The notes: generated from the sequence alone by a model not told the origin. Positions 1 to 8,938 are shown, counted from the first letter of the stretch. The stretch is DNA of 32,438 bases from Dehalococcoidales bacterium (GCA_016783135.1 JADHXC010000022.1:1-32438), one strand, 5' to 3'. Numbers and translations are program-made.

Positions 1-194
1 CGGAAGCTGATTACCTGCCCGCGGGCATGAACCCCGGCATCAGTCCGACCGGCAGCCGTCACCCGGAGCGTTTCCCCGGTAAGCTGCCGCAATGCCCGCT
101 CCACTTTCTCCTGGATAGTGGGCGAAGTCGGCTGTAACTGAAAACCGTAGTAGCTGGTGCCGTCATACTCCAGTACCAGCGCCAGTCTTGTCAT
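1..194 (-). CDS. truA: tRNA pseudouridine(38-40) synthase TruA, N-terminal part (cut by window edge)
   Basis: TruA isomerises uridines 38-40 in the anticodon arm of tRNAs. The visible 64 residues begin with the family's N-terminal strand ([17 protein letters not shown]) and include the active-site motif [10 protein letters not shown], with the catalytic Asp at about residue 52. The rest lies beyond base 1. The ATG at 194 fits the usual family N-terminus but has no clear ribosome binding site. An in-frame ATG at 248-246 overlaps the rplQ stop (TGATG) and has GGAG 11 bases upstream. It would add 18 non-conserved residues, so the start is uncertain. It is the last gene seen of the ribosomal superoperon, and rplQ-truA linkage is common in bacteria. 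Confidence 0.93.
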   Translation of the reverse strand, partial: MTRLALVLEYDGTSYYGFQLQPTSPTIQEKVERALRQLTGETLRVTAAGRTDAGVHARGQVISF

Positions 195-247
195 GGTTGC
201 CGGACCAGTATGCTTCACTATCTCGCGGTTAGCCGTCGTGGATACCA

Positions 248-601
248 TCACTTCAACAGCTCCAGTTGCACCATCGGTGCTCCGTCACCCAGTCTGGGTC
301 CAAGCTTCGTGATTCTGGTATAGCCACCGGTCCGGTCGGCATACCGGGCAGCAAGCTCGTCGAACACCTTATCGGTTACCTTCTTGCTGAAGATAAACGT
401 CAGCGCCTGGCGACGAGAGTGCAGCCCCCCTTCCTTGCCCAGAGAAATCATCTTCTCAGCCAGGCTGCGTGCCTCTCTGGCCTTGGCTTCAGTGGTAGCT
501 ATCTTCTCATGGTTCAGGAGGTCAGTCACCAGATTACGGTATAACGCCCGCCGGTAGCCTGAACTCCTGGCAAGTTTTCTGCCGGACATCCTATGGGCCA
601 T
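248..601 (-). CDS. rplQ: 50S ribosomal protein L17
   Basis: L17 is a large-subunit protein near the peptide exit tunnel. The 117-residue product begins [12 protein letters not shown], close to the family N-terminus, and ends shortly after the conserved [20 protein letters not shown] segment, so it is full length. A longer reading frame starts at a GTG at 610. That GTG lies inside the ribosome binding site AGGTGG, which is correctly spaced for the ATG at 601, so I chose 601. It follows rpoA by 21 bases, the usual alpha-operon order. Confidence 0.97.
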   Translation of the reverse strand: MAHRMSGRKLARSSGYRRALYRNLVTDLLNHEKIATTEAKAREARSLAEKMISLGKEGGLHSRRQALTFIFSKKVTDKVFDELAARYADRTGGYTRITKLGPRLGDGAPMVQLELLK

Positions 602-622
602 AGTTTCCACCTGTGTTTGTCA

Positions 623-1681
623 TCATTCCTCGTCAAGTCCCTCACCGACTTCAGACGGCTCCTCCACCCCGGATAGTATTTCGGCCTCGTCAGCAGTATC
701 CTCCGTGCCTGTCTCTTCCTCACCGGAGTCAGGCTCCTCCTCCTGTTCGGCCAACGGCTTGAGAGACAGCCCCAGATCATTGAGGCGTTCCTCGATTTCC
801 TGCCTGGACTTCTGCCCGAAATTACGCAGTGACATCAGCCCCTTCTCACCCCGGCTGACGAGTTCACCCACCGTGGTGATGTTTCCGCGTCTCAGGCAGT
901 TCATCGTTCTCACGGAGAGGGCAAGCTGCTCTACCGGCATATTGTACTGTTCCTCAGAGATTGCCAGTTGGGTAAGCTCCATCTCCATCTCTATCTGTTC
1001 CGGCGTACCAAAGTTAACAAAGGAGTTCAGCATCTTGACCAGAATCTCAGCGCTCTTGCTTACCGCCTCGCCGGGTTCTATGGTACCGTCGGTCCACACG
1101 TCCAGACTCAGGCATTCCCGACTGACTTCCTGACCTGCATGCACCAACTTAACCGTGTAGTTGACCTTGCGTGTCGGCGTAAAAATGGCGTCGATTGGTA
1201 TCACACCCAGCACCAGGTTGTCACTGGACTGGGCCTCCATATAGCCTTCACCCAGTTCGACATCGAACTCAACGTACAGCCGTGCATCCGGTGAGTCCAG
1301 CGTGGCCAGATACAGCTCCGGGTTGGCAATCTCAAAGTCCGAGGAGGGATTGATGTCCGCGGCGCATACGCGTCCCTCACCGGCAACATCCAGAACCAGC
1401 TTGCCCGGCTGGTCAGCAAGAGGTTTCAGCCTGAGCGCCTTAACATTGAGGAGGAACTCTACCACGTCTTCCCTCACATTCGGGATAGGACTGAACTCGT
1501 GCTGAATCCCCTCAATTTTCACGTGGGTCACTGCGGCCCCGGGGAGGTGGCCCAGCAGCACCCGCCTTAGAGAATTCCCCAGGGTAACGCCAAAGCCCTT
1601 TACCAGTGGCTCAGCCTGGAAGCGTCCGTAGTTGTCTCTGGTTTCTACGCACTCTATTTTAGGTATTACCAATTGAGACAA
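623..1681 (-). CDS. rpoA: DNA-directed RNA polymerase subunit alpha with acidic C-terminal tail
   Basis: The alpha dimer nucleates RNA polymerase assembly, and its C-terminal domain contacts UP elements and activators. The 352-residue protein has the N-terminal dimerisation motif (GFGVTLGNSLRRVLL, about residues 30-44). The alphaCTD (about 245-310) includes CLRRGNITTVGELVSRGEKG and LRNFGQKSRQEIEERL. After the alphaCTD comes a tail of about 39 residues in which about half are Glu or Asp and there is no Lys or Arg. The family usually ends shortly after the alphaCTD. The start is TTG at 1681, preceded by a strong GGGAGGT site; that site overlaps the rpsD stop, which suggests coupling. Confidence 0.97.
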   Translation of the reverse strand: MSQLVIPKIECVETRDNYGRFQAEPLVKGFGVTLGNSLRRVLLGHLPGAAVTHVKIEGIQHEFSPIPNVREDVVEFLLNVKALRLKPLADQPGKLVLDVAGEGRVCAADINPSSDFEIANPELYLATLDSPDARLYVEFDVELGEGYMEAQSSDNLVLGVIPIDAIFTPTRKVNYTVKLVHAGQEVSRECLSLDVWTDGTIEPGEAVSKSAEILVKMLNSFVNFGTPEQIEMEMELTQLAISEEQYNMPVEQLALSVRTMNCLRRGNITTVGELVSRGEKGLMSLRNFGQKSRQEIEERLNDLGLSLKPLAEQEEEPDSGEEETGTEDTADEAEILSGVEEPSEVGEGLDEE

Positions 1682-1693
1682 AGTGCTACCTCC

Positions 1694-2317
1694 CTATCGT
1701 GAGTAGTACTCAACGATACTCTGCCCCTCGAATTTTATGCCTGCATCTTCCGGAGTCGGCATAGACAGGACTTGCCCCACCAGGTTCTGCCTGTCCAGAG
1801 AGAGCCAGCTCGGAACTGCCTTTCCTGCTATCTCTTCAGTCACCTGCTTGTAATACTCGTTCTTGGTACTGGCCTCACGCCAGCCGATTGTGTCACCTTC
1901 TTTTACCATGCACGATGGGATGTTGGTCCGCCGACCGCTCAGGACGATGTGGCCGTGCAGAACAATCTGGCGAGCCTGACTACGGGAGTCGGCAAAGCCG
2001 AGACGATAGACCACGTTGTCCAACCGTCTCTCCAGAAGTACCACCAGATTGTCGCCGGTGACGCCCGACTGGTGTTCCGCTGCAATAAAGAAGCGGTGGA
2101 ACTGCTTCTCCAGCATCCCATAGGTATAGCGGGCTTTCTGCTTTTCTACCAGTTGTAGACCGCGGTCGGAGACGCGACGCCGGCGAAACCGCCGTCCGGT
2201 GGGCCTCTTTCGCCGCTCCATAGCGCATTTCTGCGTGTAACACCGGGCGCCTTTGAGCATCAGCTTCTCACTACAGCGCCGACATAGATGACAGACTGGT
2301 CCAATATATCTTGCCAT
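1694..2317 (-). CDS. rpsD: 30S ribosomal protein S4, zinc-binding form
   Basis: S4 is a primary 16S rRNA binding protein and, in many bacteria, a translational repressor of its own operon. The 207-residue product keeps the zinc site spacing C9-X2-C12-X13-C26-X4-C31 at its N-terminus, as in the Thermus protein. It also has the S4 RNA-binding domain (LERRLDNVVYRLGFADSRSQ, about residues 94-113). It is preceded by an 89-base gap after rpsK, the longest intergenic space in the ribosomal run. That gap holds a hairpin (2350-2374), so separate control of rpsD is possible. Confidence 0.97.
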   Translation of the reverse strand: MARYIGPVCHLCRRCSEKLMLKGARCYTQKCAMERRKRPTGRRFRRRRVSDRGLQLVEKQKARYTYGMLEKQFHRFFIAAEHQSGVTGDNLVVLLERRLDNVVYRLGFADSRSQARQIVLHGHIVLSGRRTNIPSCMVKEGDTIGWREASTKNEYYKQVTEEIAGKAVPSWLSLDRQNLVGQVLSMPTPEDAGIKFEGQSIVEYYSR

Positions 2318-2349
2318 TTTCTATCCTATTCCCGTCTCCTCCTGGAAGG

Positions 2350-2374
2350 TCTCACACCCGTTTTTCGTGCGAGA
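2350..2374 (-). promoter_or_regulatory. hairpin in the rpsK-rpsD spacer, possible S4 leader
   Basis: On the transcribed minus strand TCTCGCAC pairs with GTGTGAGA (8 bp with one G-U) around a 9-base loop that contains an A-run. It lies upstream of the AGGAGGAG-like site of rpsD in the only long gap of this part of the operon. S4 autoregulates through leader RNAs in other bacteria, but this structure does not obviously match a known S4 leader. The regulatory role is inferred. Confidence 0.35.
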
Positions 2375-2406
2375 GTTACATCCCTCGATACTATCCCGAT
2401 ACAAGT

Positions 2407-2799
2407 TTACACTCGCCTCTTCTTGGGGGGCCGGCATCCGTTATGCGGTAGCGGCGTGACATCCCGAATACTGGTGATAAACAGGCCGGTACCCTGGAGA
2501 GCACGAATTGCTGCCTCGCGCCCGCTACCCGGACCCTTAACATAAACCTCCACCTGGCGTAAGCCCTGTGCCATGCCTTTCCGGGCCGCGTCCTGGGCGG
2601 CCAACTGGGCAGCGTAAGGAGTCCCTTTGCGCGACCCTTTGAATCCGGCAGTCCCGGAGCTCCCCCAGGCAATCACATTCCCTTCGGGGTCGGTCAGAGT
2701 CACCAGAGTATTGTTGAAGGAAGACTGCACATAAGCTCTCCCCACGGGGACAACCCTGCGTTCTCTCCTCCTTGACCTGGTCCGTTTCTTCGCTGGCAT
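2407..2799 (-). CDS. rpsK: 30S ribosomal protein S11
   Basis: S11 forms part of the 30S platform near the mRNA exit and the E site. The 130-residue product has the family segments [20 protein letters not shown] and SAGTAG-like [19 protein letters not shown]. The C-terminus [19 protein letters not shown] is nearly invariant in bacteria. The length is normal and the start is ATG, with rpsM 27 bases upstream. Confidence 0.98.
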   Translation of the reverse strand: MPAKKRTRSRRRERRVVPVGRAYVQSSFNNTLVTLTDPEGNVIAWGSSGTAGFKGSRKGTPYAAQLAAQDAARKGMAQGLRQVEVYVKGPGSGREAAIRALQGTGLFITSIRDVTPLPHNGCRPPKKRRV

Positions 2800-2826
2800 C
2801 CTGCCCTCCTGTCAGGTTAGACCTGA

Positions 2827-3216
2827 TTACTTCTTGGTGGTACCGCGCTTCTTGCCGCGGCCGGCAACGGTCTTGCGGGAACCACGATGGACACGAGCGT
2901 TAGTTCTCGTCCGCTGACCCCTGACCGGTAAACTGTGGCGGTGTCGGCTGCCCCGGTAGCTGCCAATCTCCATGAGACGCTTGATGTTGAGACTGTGTTC
3001 CTTCCTGAGCTCGCCTTCAACTGTATACTCCCGGTCAATGACCTCCCTGATGCTGTTAACCTCTTGCTCAGTGAGGTCATCCGCCCTGGTTTCGGCCCCG
3101 ACACCGGTTTGCTCCAGTACCTTACGGCTCACATTGGGACCAACACCATGAATATACTGCAATGACACCCATATCTGCTTGTTCCTGGGGATATCTATTC
3201 CGGCTATACGCGGCAT
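2827..3216 (-). CDS. rpsM: 30S ribosomal protein S13
   Basis: S13 sits in the 30S head and contacts the P-site tRNA and L5. The 129-residue protein begins with the family N-terminus [14 protein letters not shown]. It contains the helix-two-turn-helix segment [17 protein letters not shown] and the conserved [19 protein letters not shown] motif. It ends with a basic tail ([11 protein letters not shown]). It follows rpmJ by 27 bases in the classical infA-rpmJ-rpsM-rpsK-rpsD-rpoA-rplQ order. Confidence 0.98.
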   Translation of the reverse strand: MPRIAGIDIPRNKQIWVSLQYIHGVGPNVSRKVLEQTGVGAETRADDLTEQEVNSIREVIDREYTVEGELRKEHSLNIKRLMEIGSYRGSRHRHSLPVRGQRTRTNARVHRGSRKTVAGRGKKRGTTKK

Positions 3217-3243
3217 CTGATTACCTCCTTATTCAGCAGAATC

Positions 3244-3357
3244 CTAGCCCTGTCTCTGCTTGTGACTGGGTTTGGAGCAAATTACCCTGACCACGCCCCG
3301 CCGCCTTATCACCTTGCACTTCTCACATCTGACTTTTACTGAAGCTCTGACCTTCAT
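3244..3357 (-). CDS. rpmJ: 50S ribosomal protein L36, zinc-binding form
   Basis: L36 is the smallest large-subunit protein. This reading frame encodes 37 residues, exactly the usual length: [20 protein letters not shown] and so on. The zinc ligands C11, C14, C27 and H32 are present (CEKC and CSKPSH), so this is the C+ type. It starts at ATG 3357 with AGGA six bases upstream. It is too short for many gene finders. A perfect 9-bp hairpin (3373-3393) lies just upstream of its ribosome binding site. Confidence 0.96.
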   Translation of the reverse strand: MKVRASVKVRCEKCKVIRRRGVVRVICSKPSHKQRQG

Positions 3358-3372
3358 GGTAATTCCTCATTC

Positions 3373-3393
3373 GCTTCAAGCTCTGCTTGAAGC
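3373..3393 (-). promoter_or_regulatory. hairpin between infA and rpmJ
   Basis: GCTTCAAGC, a 3-base loop, then GCTTGAAGC forms a perfect 9-bp stem in the infA-rpmJ gap. It ends about 8 bases before the AGGA ribosome binding site of rpmJ. No U-run follows, so it is not a typical intrinsic terminator. It could protect mRNA ends after processing or tune rpmJ initiation (inference). Confidence 0.4.
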
Positions 3394-3406
3394 CCTGCTC
3401 TAAATC

Positions 3407-3625
3407 CTACTTTAGTCGGTAGGTAATCCTACCGCGCGTCAAGTCATACGGGGATAACTCTATCAATACCCTGTCCCCGGGCAGCACTCTGATGTAATGC
3501 ACTCTCAGCCTCCCGGAGATGTGCGCCAACACTTTGTGCCCGTTAGGCAGTTCAACGCGAAACATGGCGTTGGGTAAAGCCTCGGTTACCACTCCCTCTA
3601 CCTCAATAGTTTCCTTCTTGGGCAT
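3407..3625 (-). CDS. infA: translation initiation factor IF-1
   Basis: IF-1 binds the 30S A site during initiation. The 72-residue product is a single OB fold and contains the family segments [33 protein letters not shown] and [26 protein letters not shown] longer reading frame extends upstream into map. The ATG at 3625 is preceded by AAGGAG and matches the family start (MPKKE), so the extension is not real. It lies 16 bases after map. Confidence 0.98.
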   Translation of the reverse strand: MPKKETIEVEGVVTEALPNAMFRVELPNGHKVLAHISGRLRVHYIRVLPGDRVLIELSPYDLTRGRITYRLK

Positions 3626-3641
3626 AGACTCCTTACAACGA

Positions 3642-4409
3642 CTATAGCTTCGTGAGCACCTCAGGCTCACCGTCAGTGATGGCGATGGTATCCTCGAAGT
3701 GCGCCGAGAGACTGCCATCCCTGGTACGCACCGTCCAGCCATCATTATCCCGCTTCGTAGCCCACCCACCGATGTTGAGCATCGGTTCGAGCGCCAGGGT
3801 CATCCCCTTCACCAGTTCCGGGCCGGTCCCCGGTCCGACACCGAATGTCGTCACGGTACAATTGGGCACCTGCGGGTCTTCGTGCATGTCCTGCCCAATC
3901 CCGTGACCGGTATATTCCCGTACCACCGAATATCTCCTCGATTCAGCATAATCCTCGATGGCCGCCGAAATGTCTCCCAGCCTCGCCTTCGGACGGGCAG
4001 CGGCAATACCGGCTCGCAGGGCACCCTCTGTGGCCTCCAGAAGCCGTTCCGCCTCGGGGGAGATTCTGCCTACTCCCACGGTTATCGCGGCATCCCCCTG
4101 GAAACCCTGATAGATTGTCCCGAAGTCCAGAGACACTATGTCACCCTCATTGAGGACCCTTTCCCCCGGAATTCCATGCACTATCTCGTCATTTACTGAT
4201 ACACAGACTGTGGCCGGATACCCCCGGTACCCTTTGAAGGATGGCTTTCCACCCAGCTTCTCCACTTCTTCAGCGGCAATGACATCCAGCTCCCTGGTAC
4301 ACATTCCCGGCTTCACTCGTGACCTCAGCACATCCAGCACATTCGCTACAATCCTACCAGCCTCGCGCATTACGGCAATCTCCTGGTCGGATTTAATAAT
4401 AATACTCAT
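3642..4409 (-). CDS. map: type I methionine aminopeptidase
   Basis: This enzyme removes the N-terminal Met from new proteins after deformylation. The 255-residue protein has the pita-bread fold and all five metal ligands in their usual motifs: D95 (SLDFG), D106 (GDAA), H169 (GHGIG), E208 (LEPM) and E239 (HFEDT). The active-site His79 is also present. No N-terminal zinc finger is present, so it is the short bacterial class. The ATG overlaps the adk stop by 4 bases (ATGA). Placement between adk and infA is common in bacteria. Confidence 0.98.
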   Translation of the reverse strand: MSIIIKSDQEIAVMREAGRIVANVLDVLRSRVKPGMCTRELDVIAAEEVEKLGGKPSFKGYRGYPATVCVSVNDEIVHGIPGERVLNEGDIVSLDFGTIYQGFQGDAAITVGVGRISPEAERLLEATEGALRAGIAAARPKARLGDISAAIEDYAESRRYSVVREYTGHGIGQDMHEDPQVPNCTVTTFGVGPGTGPELVKGMTLALEPMLNIGGWATKRDNDGWTVRTRDGSLSAHFEDTIAITDGEPEVLTKL

Positions 4410-5077
4410 CCCCGGCTCCGTTGACCGATAAGGCTTCCGCCAATCGATGCCAGTATCCTCTCCCCGACCTCATCCACTCCACCTTCGCCATCTACCTCGA
4501 GCAGCTTACCCGCCCGGGTATAGTAGTCAATCAAGGGTGCCGTCTGGGCGAAATACACACGTAATCTCTCCTTGACCGTCTCAACGGTATCATCGGCACG
4601 CTGGTAGAGTTCACCACCGCACCGGTCACACTTACCCGGCGTCTTCGGCGGCGAATTAAGCGCGTGATACGGAGTCTGGCACTGGCGGCATATCCAGCGC
4701 CCGCTGAGCCGCTCCAGCAACTCTGTCTCAGACACCTTGATATATACCACCTTGTCCACTGTTTTCCCCTGTTCCACCAGCGCTTCGTCCAGCGCCTCGG
4801 CCTGTTTCAGATTCCTGGGGAAGCCGTCAAAGACCACCCCGTTCACACAGTCCGGGGCCGCTATACGCTCCAGTACCATCCTTATTGTAATTTCGTCCGG
4901 CACCAGTTGCCCTTTTTCCATGTAGGACACGGCCTGCCTGGCCAGCTCCGTTTCCTGCTCTTGCGCCTCACGGAACATATCGCCGGTAGCAATGTGCGCT
5001 GCCTTCAGCTTCTCCGCTACTACGGCTGCCTGCGTTCCTTTACCTGCCCCGGGCGCACCCAGGATAACTATATACAC
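4406..5077 (-). CDS. adk: adenylate kinase, long form with zinc-type LID
   Basis: It catalyses AMP + ATP to 2 ADP. The 223-residue enzyme has the P-loop GAPGAGKGT (residues 7-15), the AMP-binding FDGFPRN segment (83-89), and a long LID domain with four cysteines (C130, C133, C150, C153), as in zinc-binding Gram-positive adenylate kinases. The start is GTG at 5077, preceded by TAGGAG at good spacing. It lies 9 bases after secY, the usual spc-operon neighbour. Confidence 0.98.
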   Translation of the reverse strand: MYIVILGAPGAGKGTQAAVVAEKLKAAHIATGDMFREAQEQETELARQAVSYMEKGQLVPDEITIRMVLERIAAPDCVNGVVFDGFPRNLKQAEALDEALVEQGKTVDKVVYIKVSETELLERLSGRWICRQCQTPYHALNSPPKTPGKCDRCGGELYQRADDTVETVKERLRVYFAQTAPLIDYYTRAGKLLEVDGEGGVDEVGERILASIGGSLIGQRSRG

Positions 5078-5086
5078 CTTCTGCTC

Positions 5087-6409
5087 CTACTTAATAAAGC
5101 CTTCGTAGCGCCGCATCGTGAGCTGCGCCTCCATCTGCTTCATGGTATCCAGAACAACACCAACAACAATCAGCAGGCCCATGCTGGAAAGCTGTATTAC
5201 CTGCACGTCACTGACCTCACGGGCCAGGAACGGGATGATGGCCACGAACGCCAGGAAAAAAGCGCCCACCGCCGTTATCCGCGTTATCACATGGTTAAGG
5301 TAGCTGGAGGTATTCTTACCGGGACGAATTCCGGGGATAAAGCCTCCCTGGCGCTGTAAGGTACCCGGAAGGTCCTGCTGCTGGAAAATGACCATGGTAT
5401 AGAAGAATGCGAAAGCAATAACCAGCGCGAAATAGAGCCCCCAGTAGAACAGTGCCAGCGGCATGGGTGCGTTCGGGTTGAATATATTCTGGATATGATT
5501 GGCCAGATTGGGGTCCATGCTGGTCGGATTGGCAAAATAGCTGGCAATCATACCCGGAAACAGTACCAGAGACATCGCAAAAATTAGCGGTATCATACCT
5601 GCCGAATTAACCCGCAACGGGATGTGGGTTCCCCCTGACTGGCGGTACATACGACCACCTCGAAAGGTGGTCCGGGCATATTGCACCGGGATACGACGGT
5701 GCGCCTCGGTGAAGATGACTATCAAGAGAATGGTAAGCAGGGCTATGAGAACGTAGGTAATCACACCCCATTCCTGTCCCCCTCCCCAGGCCAGACCACC
5801 GCCGCCAACCATCTCCCAGTAACCAGCCACAATACCGCCAAAGATAATGATGGATATTCCGTTACCGATGCCGTATTCCGTAATCAACTCACCAATCCAG
5901 ACCAGGAATATGGTACCGGCAATCAGCGAAAGCACCATTGCCACTGTCGGTAGTGCCTCGGCGCTGGCAATTACCCCCTGCCGTTGCATCAGGACAAGTT
6001 GCCCGTACCCGGAGATACCCGCCAGTGGCACCACCAGCCAGTGGCTGATGCGGTTAATCTTGTTCCGTCCGGCTTCTCCCTCCTGGGACATCATCTGCAA
6101 GCGCGGTATCACCGGTGTCATCAACGTCATGATGATTGTGGCCGTAATATAGGGATATACCCCCATCGCGGCCACGCTGAAGTTCCTCATCGCCCCACCG
6201 CTGAACATGTCGAGCATACCCAGCAGGGCATTCTGCTGGAATATCTCGGCCAGCTTGACCGGGTCCACACCGGGAAGAGGTACGTGAGCAATAAGACGGA
6301 AGACCACCAGCATAGCAGCAGTGAACAATATTCGCCGCCTCAAGTCAGGAAGACGAAAGGCGTCAAGCATTGCTTGAAGGAGCCGTGGCCTATTTTGCCG
6401 GGCCCGCAT
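5087..6409 (-). CDS. secY: preprotein translocase channel subunit SecY
   Basis: SecY forms the protein-conducting channel of the inner membrane with SecE and SecG. The 440-residue sequence has about ten hydrophobic segments and the family motifs GGAMRNFSVAAMGVYPYI (plug and TM2 region) and RGGRMYRQSGGTHIPLRVN. I chose the ATG at 6409 because AGGAGGTG stands at ideal spacing before it. An upstream start at 6445 lacks this. The chosen start lies 20 bases inside rplO, an overlap suggesting coupling. No secE or secG is in the window. Confidence 0.97.
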   Translation of the reverse strand: MRARQNRPRLLQAMLDAFRLPDLRRRILFTAAMLVVFRLIAHVPLPGVDPVKLAEIFQQNALLGMLDMFSGGAMRNFSVAAMGVYPYITATIIMTLMTPVIPRLQMMSQEGEAGRNKINRISHWLVVPLAGISGYGQLVLMQRQGVIASAEALPTVAMVLSLIAGTIFLVWIGELITEYGIGNGISIIIFGGIVAGYWEMVGGGGLAWGGGQEWGVITYVLIALLTILLIVIFTEAHRRIPVQYARTTFRGGRMYRQSGGTHIPLRVNSAGMIPLIFAMSLVLFPGMIASYFANPTSMDPNLANHIQNIFNPNAPMPLALFYWGLYFALVIAFAFFYTMVIFQQQDLPGTLQRQGGFIPGIRPGKNTSSYLNHVITRITAVGAFFLAFVAIIPFLAREVSDVQVIQLSSMGLLIVVGVVLDTMKQMEAQLTMRRYEGFIK

Positions 6410-6854
6410 TCGCCACCTCCTGAACTGTACCTCCTGCCGCCTCAATCTTGGCCCTGGCGACAGCGGAGAACTTGTGCGCCTTCACGGAAAGGGGCCGGTC
6501 AATATCACCTTCGCCCAGTATCTTGACCGGCCGCCGTAGGGACTTAACTATCCCGGCGGTTATTAGTTTCTCCAGGTCCACTTCGCTTTCCGGTTCAAAT
6601 ACGTTGAGCCTTGTCAGGTTCACAACCGAGTACTCGATACGGAAGATGTTGGTAAAACCCCGCTTACGCGGCAAGCGTTTTATCAACGGCAATTGCCCGC
6701 CCTCAAAACCAGGCTTCATCCGGTAACCGGCTCGTGACTTCTGCCCCTTGCAGCCCCGACCGGAATAGGTGCCGTGCCCGCTACCATCACCCCGGCCGAC
6801 TCTCTTCCTGGCCTTTCTGGAACCGGGGGACGGAGATATTGTCTCCAGTCTCAC
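6390..6854 (-). CDS. rplO: 50S ribosomal protein L15
   Basis: L15 is a late-assembly large-subunit protein with a glycine-rich extension reaching into 23S rRNA. The 154-residue product shows the N-terminal motif [20 protein letters not shown], followed by [20 protein letters not shown] and the C-terminal globular domain. It starts with GTG, which overlaps the rpmD stop (GTGA). Confidence 0.97.
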   Translation of the reverse strand: MRLETISPSPGSRKARKRVGRGDGSGHGTYSGRGCKGQKSRAGYRMKPGFEGGQLPLIKRLPRKRGFTNIFRIEYSVVNLTRLNVFEPESEVDLEKLITAGIVKSLRRPVKILGEGDIDRPLSVKAHKFSAVARAKIEAAGGTVQEVANAGPAK

Positions 6855-7033
6855 TTTGCTTCCTCCACCTTAACCAGGTGTCTGACCTTGGTAATCATAC
6901 CGCGAATCGAGCTGGAGTCCTCGTGGACAACGCTCTGATTCATCCGCCGAAAGCCAAGCGCCTTCAGTGTCCTCCTCTGGTCCTGGCCATAGCCAATGCC
7001 GCTTTTGACCAACGTAACTCGCAGCTTAGTCAC
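6851..7033 (-). CDS. rpmD: 50S ribosomal protein L30
   Basis: The 60-residue product is the short bacterial L30: [20 protein letters not shown], then [22 protein letters not shown], ending soon after. It begins at a GTG 8 bases inside the end of rpsE and overlaps rplO by 4 bases, so rpsE, rpmD and rplO are probably translated in a coupled way. Position and length match the standard spc operon. Confidence 0.96.
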   Translation of the reverse strand: MTKLRVTLVKSGIGYGQDQRRTLKALGFRRMNQSVVHEDSSSIRGMITKVRHLVKVEEAK

Positions 7034-7547
7034 TGGTGACAGCCTCCCCTGGCTCCGGCAGTCCCTTGCGCCGGGCGACCACTGTGGCCGGGTCCCGGAG
7101 CTTACTCAGCGCAAATATCGTGGCCCTGGCGACATTCGTCTTGTTGGCGGTACCCAGTGACTTGGTCAGGATATCCTTGATTCCCGCCATCTCCAGCACT
7201 GCGCGGACACTGCCGCCGGCAATTATGCCCGTCCCCGGTGAGGCCGGCTTGAGCATAACCCTGGCCGCCCCCAGTTTAACGGTAATTTCGTGCGGAATCG
7301 TTGTCCCCTTCAGAGGCACGCGTATCAGGCTCTTCTTTGCGTTTGCGTTGGCCTTGTTTATCGCCAGAGGCACCTCGTTTGCCTTGCCCAGGCCGAGGCC
7401 CACATGACCTTCACCATCACCGGTTACGGCTAATGCGTTGAAGCTGAGGCGCTTGCCTCCCTTCACCACCTTGGCCACACGGTTGATGTTTATCAGCTTG
7501 TCGCTCAGCACAAGGTCTGTTGGGTCTATATTACTTATAATACGCAT
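7026..7547 (-). CDS. rpsE: 30S ribosomal protein S5
   Basis: S5 acts in decoding fidelity at the mRNA entry channel. The 173-residue protein has the double-stranded RNA-binding-like N-terminal domain ([20 protein letters not shown], residues about 22-41). It continues with [12 protein letters not shown] and [23 protein letters not shown]. The ATG start and full length are normal. The common fidelity loop residues around VVKGGKR are unaltered. Confidence 0.97.
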   Translation of the reverse strand: MRIISNIDPTDLVLSDKLININRVAKVVKGGKRLSFNALAVTGDGEGHVGLGLGKANEVPLAINKANANAKKSLIRVPLKGTTIPHEITVKLGAARVMLKPASPGTGIIAGGSVRAVLEMAGIKDILTKSLGTANKTNVARATIFALSKLRDPATVVARRKGLPEPGEAVTSD

Positions 7548-7570
7548 GATTCGTCCTGGAACCGTCTCCC

Positions 7571-7936
7571 TTAGAACTTCAGTCCGCTTTCGCGCGCCGC
7601 CTCGGCCAGCGCCTTGACCCTGCCGTGATATTGACGGCCACCACGGTCAAAAGCCACCTGTGTCACCCCCTGACTCAGCGCCCTCTTTGCAATCAGGGTA
7701 CCGACAAGCGCAGACTTTTCGGTCTTTGCTTTGCCACCCAGTTCGCCCCTGAGCTCCGGGTCAATGGTGGAAGCCGTCGCCAGTGTATGCCCGGCGATAT
7801 CGTCAATGACCTGGGCATAAACGTGGTTCAGGCTGCGGAAAACGCACAGACGCGGCCTTGAAGGAGTACCCTTTACCTTGGCCCGGACCCTGGCATGTCG
7901 CCTGATGCGGGCAGTTCTTCTTTGTTCCCTCGCCAT
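7571..7936 (-). CDS. rplR: 50S ribosomal protein L18
   Basis: L18 binds 5S rRNA together with L5. The 121-residue protein has a basic N-terminus ([25 protein letters not shown]) and the core [23 protein letters not shown]. It ends with the typical [28 protein letters not shown]-type C-terminus. It follows rplF by 3 bases. Confidence 0.97.
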   Translation of the reverse strand: MAREQRRTARIRRHARVRAKVKGTPSRPRLCVFRSLNHVYAQVIDDIAGHTLATASTIDPELRGELGGKAKTEKSALVGTLIAKRALSQGVTQVAFDRGGRQYHGRVKALAEAARESGLKF

Positions 7937-7939
7937 TCG

Positions 7940-8488
7940 CTATCTCCCGATGGCCTTCCCGGCTTTACCCGGCTTGAGGCGCACTACTTCACCGCTGTAC
8001 CTGATACCCTTACCCTTATAAGAATCAGGGGGGCGAATCCTCCTGATTCGGGCAGCCATCTCGCCGACCACTTCCTTATCAATCCCGGAGACCTTTATCC
8101 GGTTGTTTCCTTCAACGGAAAGCGTAATCCCCGGCAAAGGTGTCACCTCTACCGTGTGTGAGAAACCTATATTAATAACCAGATTATCCCCTTCCAAGCG
8201 GACCCTGTAACCAACACCGACAATCTCCAGTGTCCTCACGAAACCGCTGGTTACCCCTTCCACCATGTTGGCCAGAAGGCTCCGCGTCAGGCCGTGCAGG
8301 GACCGATGTACGCGGTCATCGCTGGGCCGTGACACCGTTAGAGTATTGTCACCTAGCGCGATTTGCATATCCGGATTAAACTGGCGCCGAAGCTCACCAT
8401 TGGGCCCCTTGACGGTAACCTCGCTATCATCGATGATTACCGAAACGCCCTGCGGTACCCCTATCGGCATCTTGCCCACTCTAGACAT
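7940..8488 (-). CDS. rplF: 50S ribosomal protein L6
   Basis: L6 lies at the base of the L7/L12 stalk near the sarcin-ricin loop. The 182-residue protein starts MSRVGKMPIGVPQGV and has the two L6 repeats. It carries the family signature PPDSYKGKGIRYSGEVVRLKPGKAG near the C-terminus (written here only as PPDSYKGKGIRY). It has normal length and an ATG start, 21 bases after rpsH. Confidence 0.97.
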   Translation of the reverse strand: MSRVGKMPIGVPQGVSVIIDDSEVTVKGPNGELRRQFNPDMQIALGDNTLTVSRPSDDRVHRSLHGLTRSLLANMVEGVTSGFVRTLEIVGVGYRVRLEGDNLVINIGFSHTVEVTPLPGITLSVEGNNRIKVSGIDKEVVGEMAARIRRIRPPDSYKGKGIRYSGEVVRLKPGKAGKAIGR

Positions 8489-8509
8489 AGAAGTTGCTCC
8501 CCGGCCTTA

Positions 8510-8908
8510 TTACCATATATAACACAGGAGCTCACCACCAGTCCCCTGCCGCCAGGCCTGCTGGCCGGTCATCAGTCCCTTGGGAGTGGATATAATGGCA
8601 ACCCCCAACCCCCCGTAGACACGGGGTATCTCTTTCTTCTGAACGTACATCCTCAATCCGGGCTTGCTCACGCGTTCCAGCCCGCTAAGTACCGGTTCAT
8701 TTTTGTCCTGGTACTTGAGGCGTATCTTTATCATCCGCTGCGGCTTGCCGCGGACTACCTCATAATCACTGATGAAACCTTCATCCTTGAGGATTCGGCT
8801 GATGGCCAGCTTCATCTTCGAGGAAGGTACTAACACCGAATCGTGCCTCACCATAACGGCGTTGCGTATCCGGGTCAACATGTCTGCAATCGGATCAGTT
8901 ACAGTCAC
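8510..8908 (-). CDS. rpsH: 30S ribosomal protein S8
   Basis: S8 binds the 16S rRNA central domain and represses the spc operon in E. coli. The 132-residue protein opens with [13 protein letters not shown] and ends with [34 protein letters not shown], whose C-terminal GGELLCYIW is diagnostic. The start is GTG at 8908 behind an AGAGGGGG site. Type Z S14 precedes it by 30 bases. Confidence 0.97.
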   Translation of the reverse strand: MTVTDPIADMLTRIRNAVMVRHDSVLVPSSKMKLAISRILKDEGFISDYEVVRGKPQRMIKIRLKYQDKNEPVLSGLERVSKPGLRMYVQKKEIPRVYGGLGVAIISTPKGLMTGQQAWRQGTGGELLCYIW

Positions 8909-8938
8909 CCCTTGCCCCCTCTGGCTATGGTATCCATA

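Noticed and set aside
3626-3769. N-terminal extension of IF-1
   Set aside because: It lies within the 3-prime end of map in another frame; IF-1 is 72 residues from the ATG at 3625 with an AAGGAG site.
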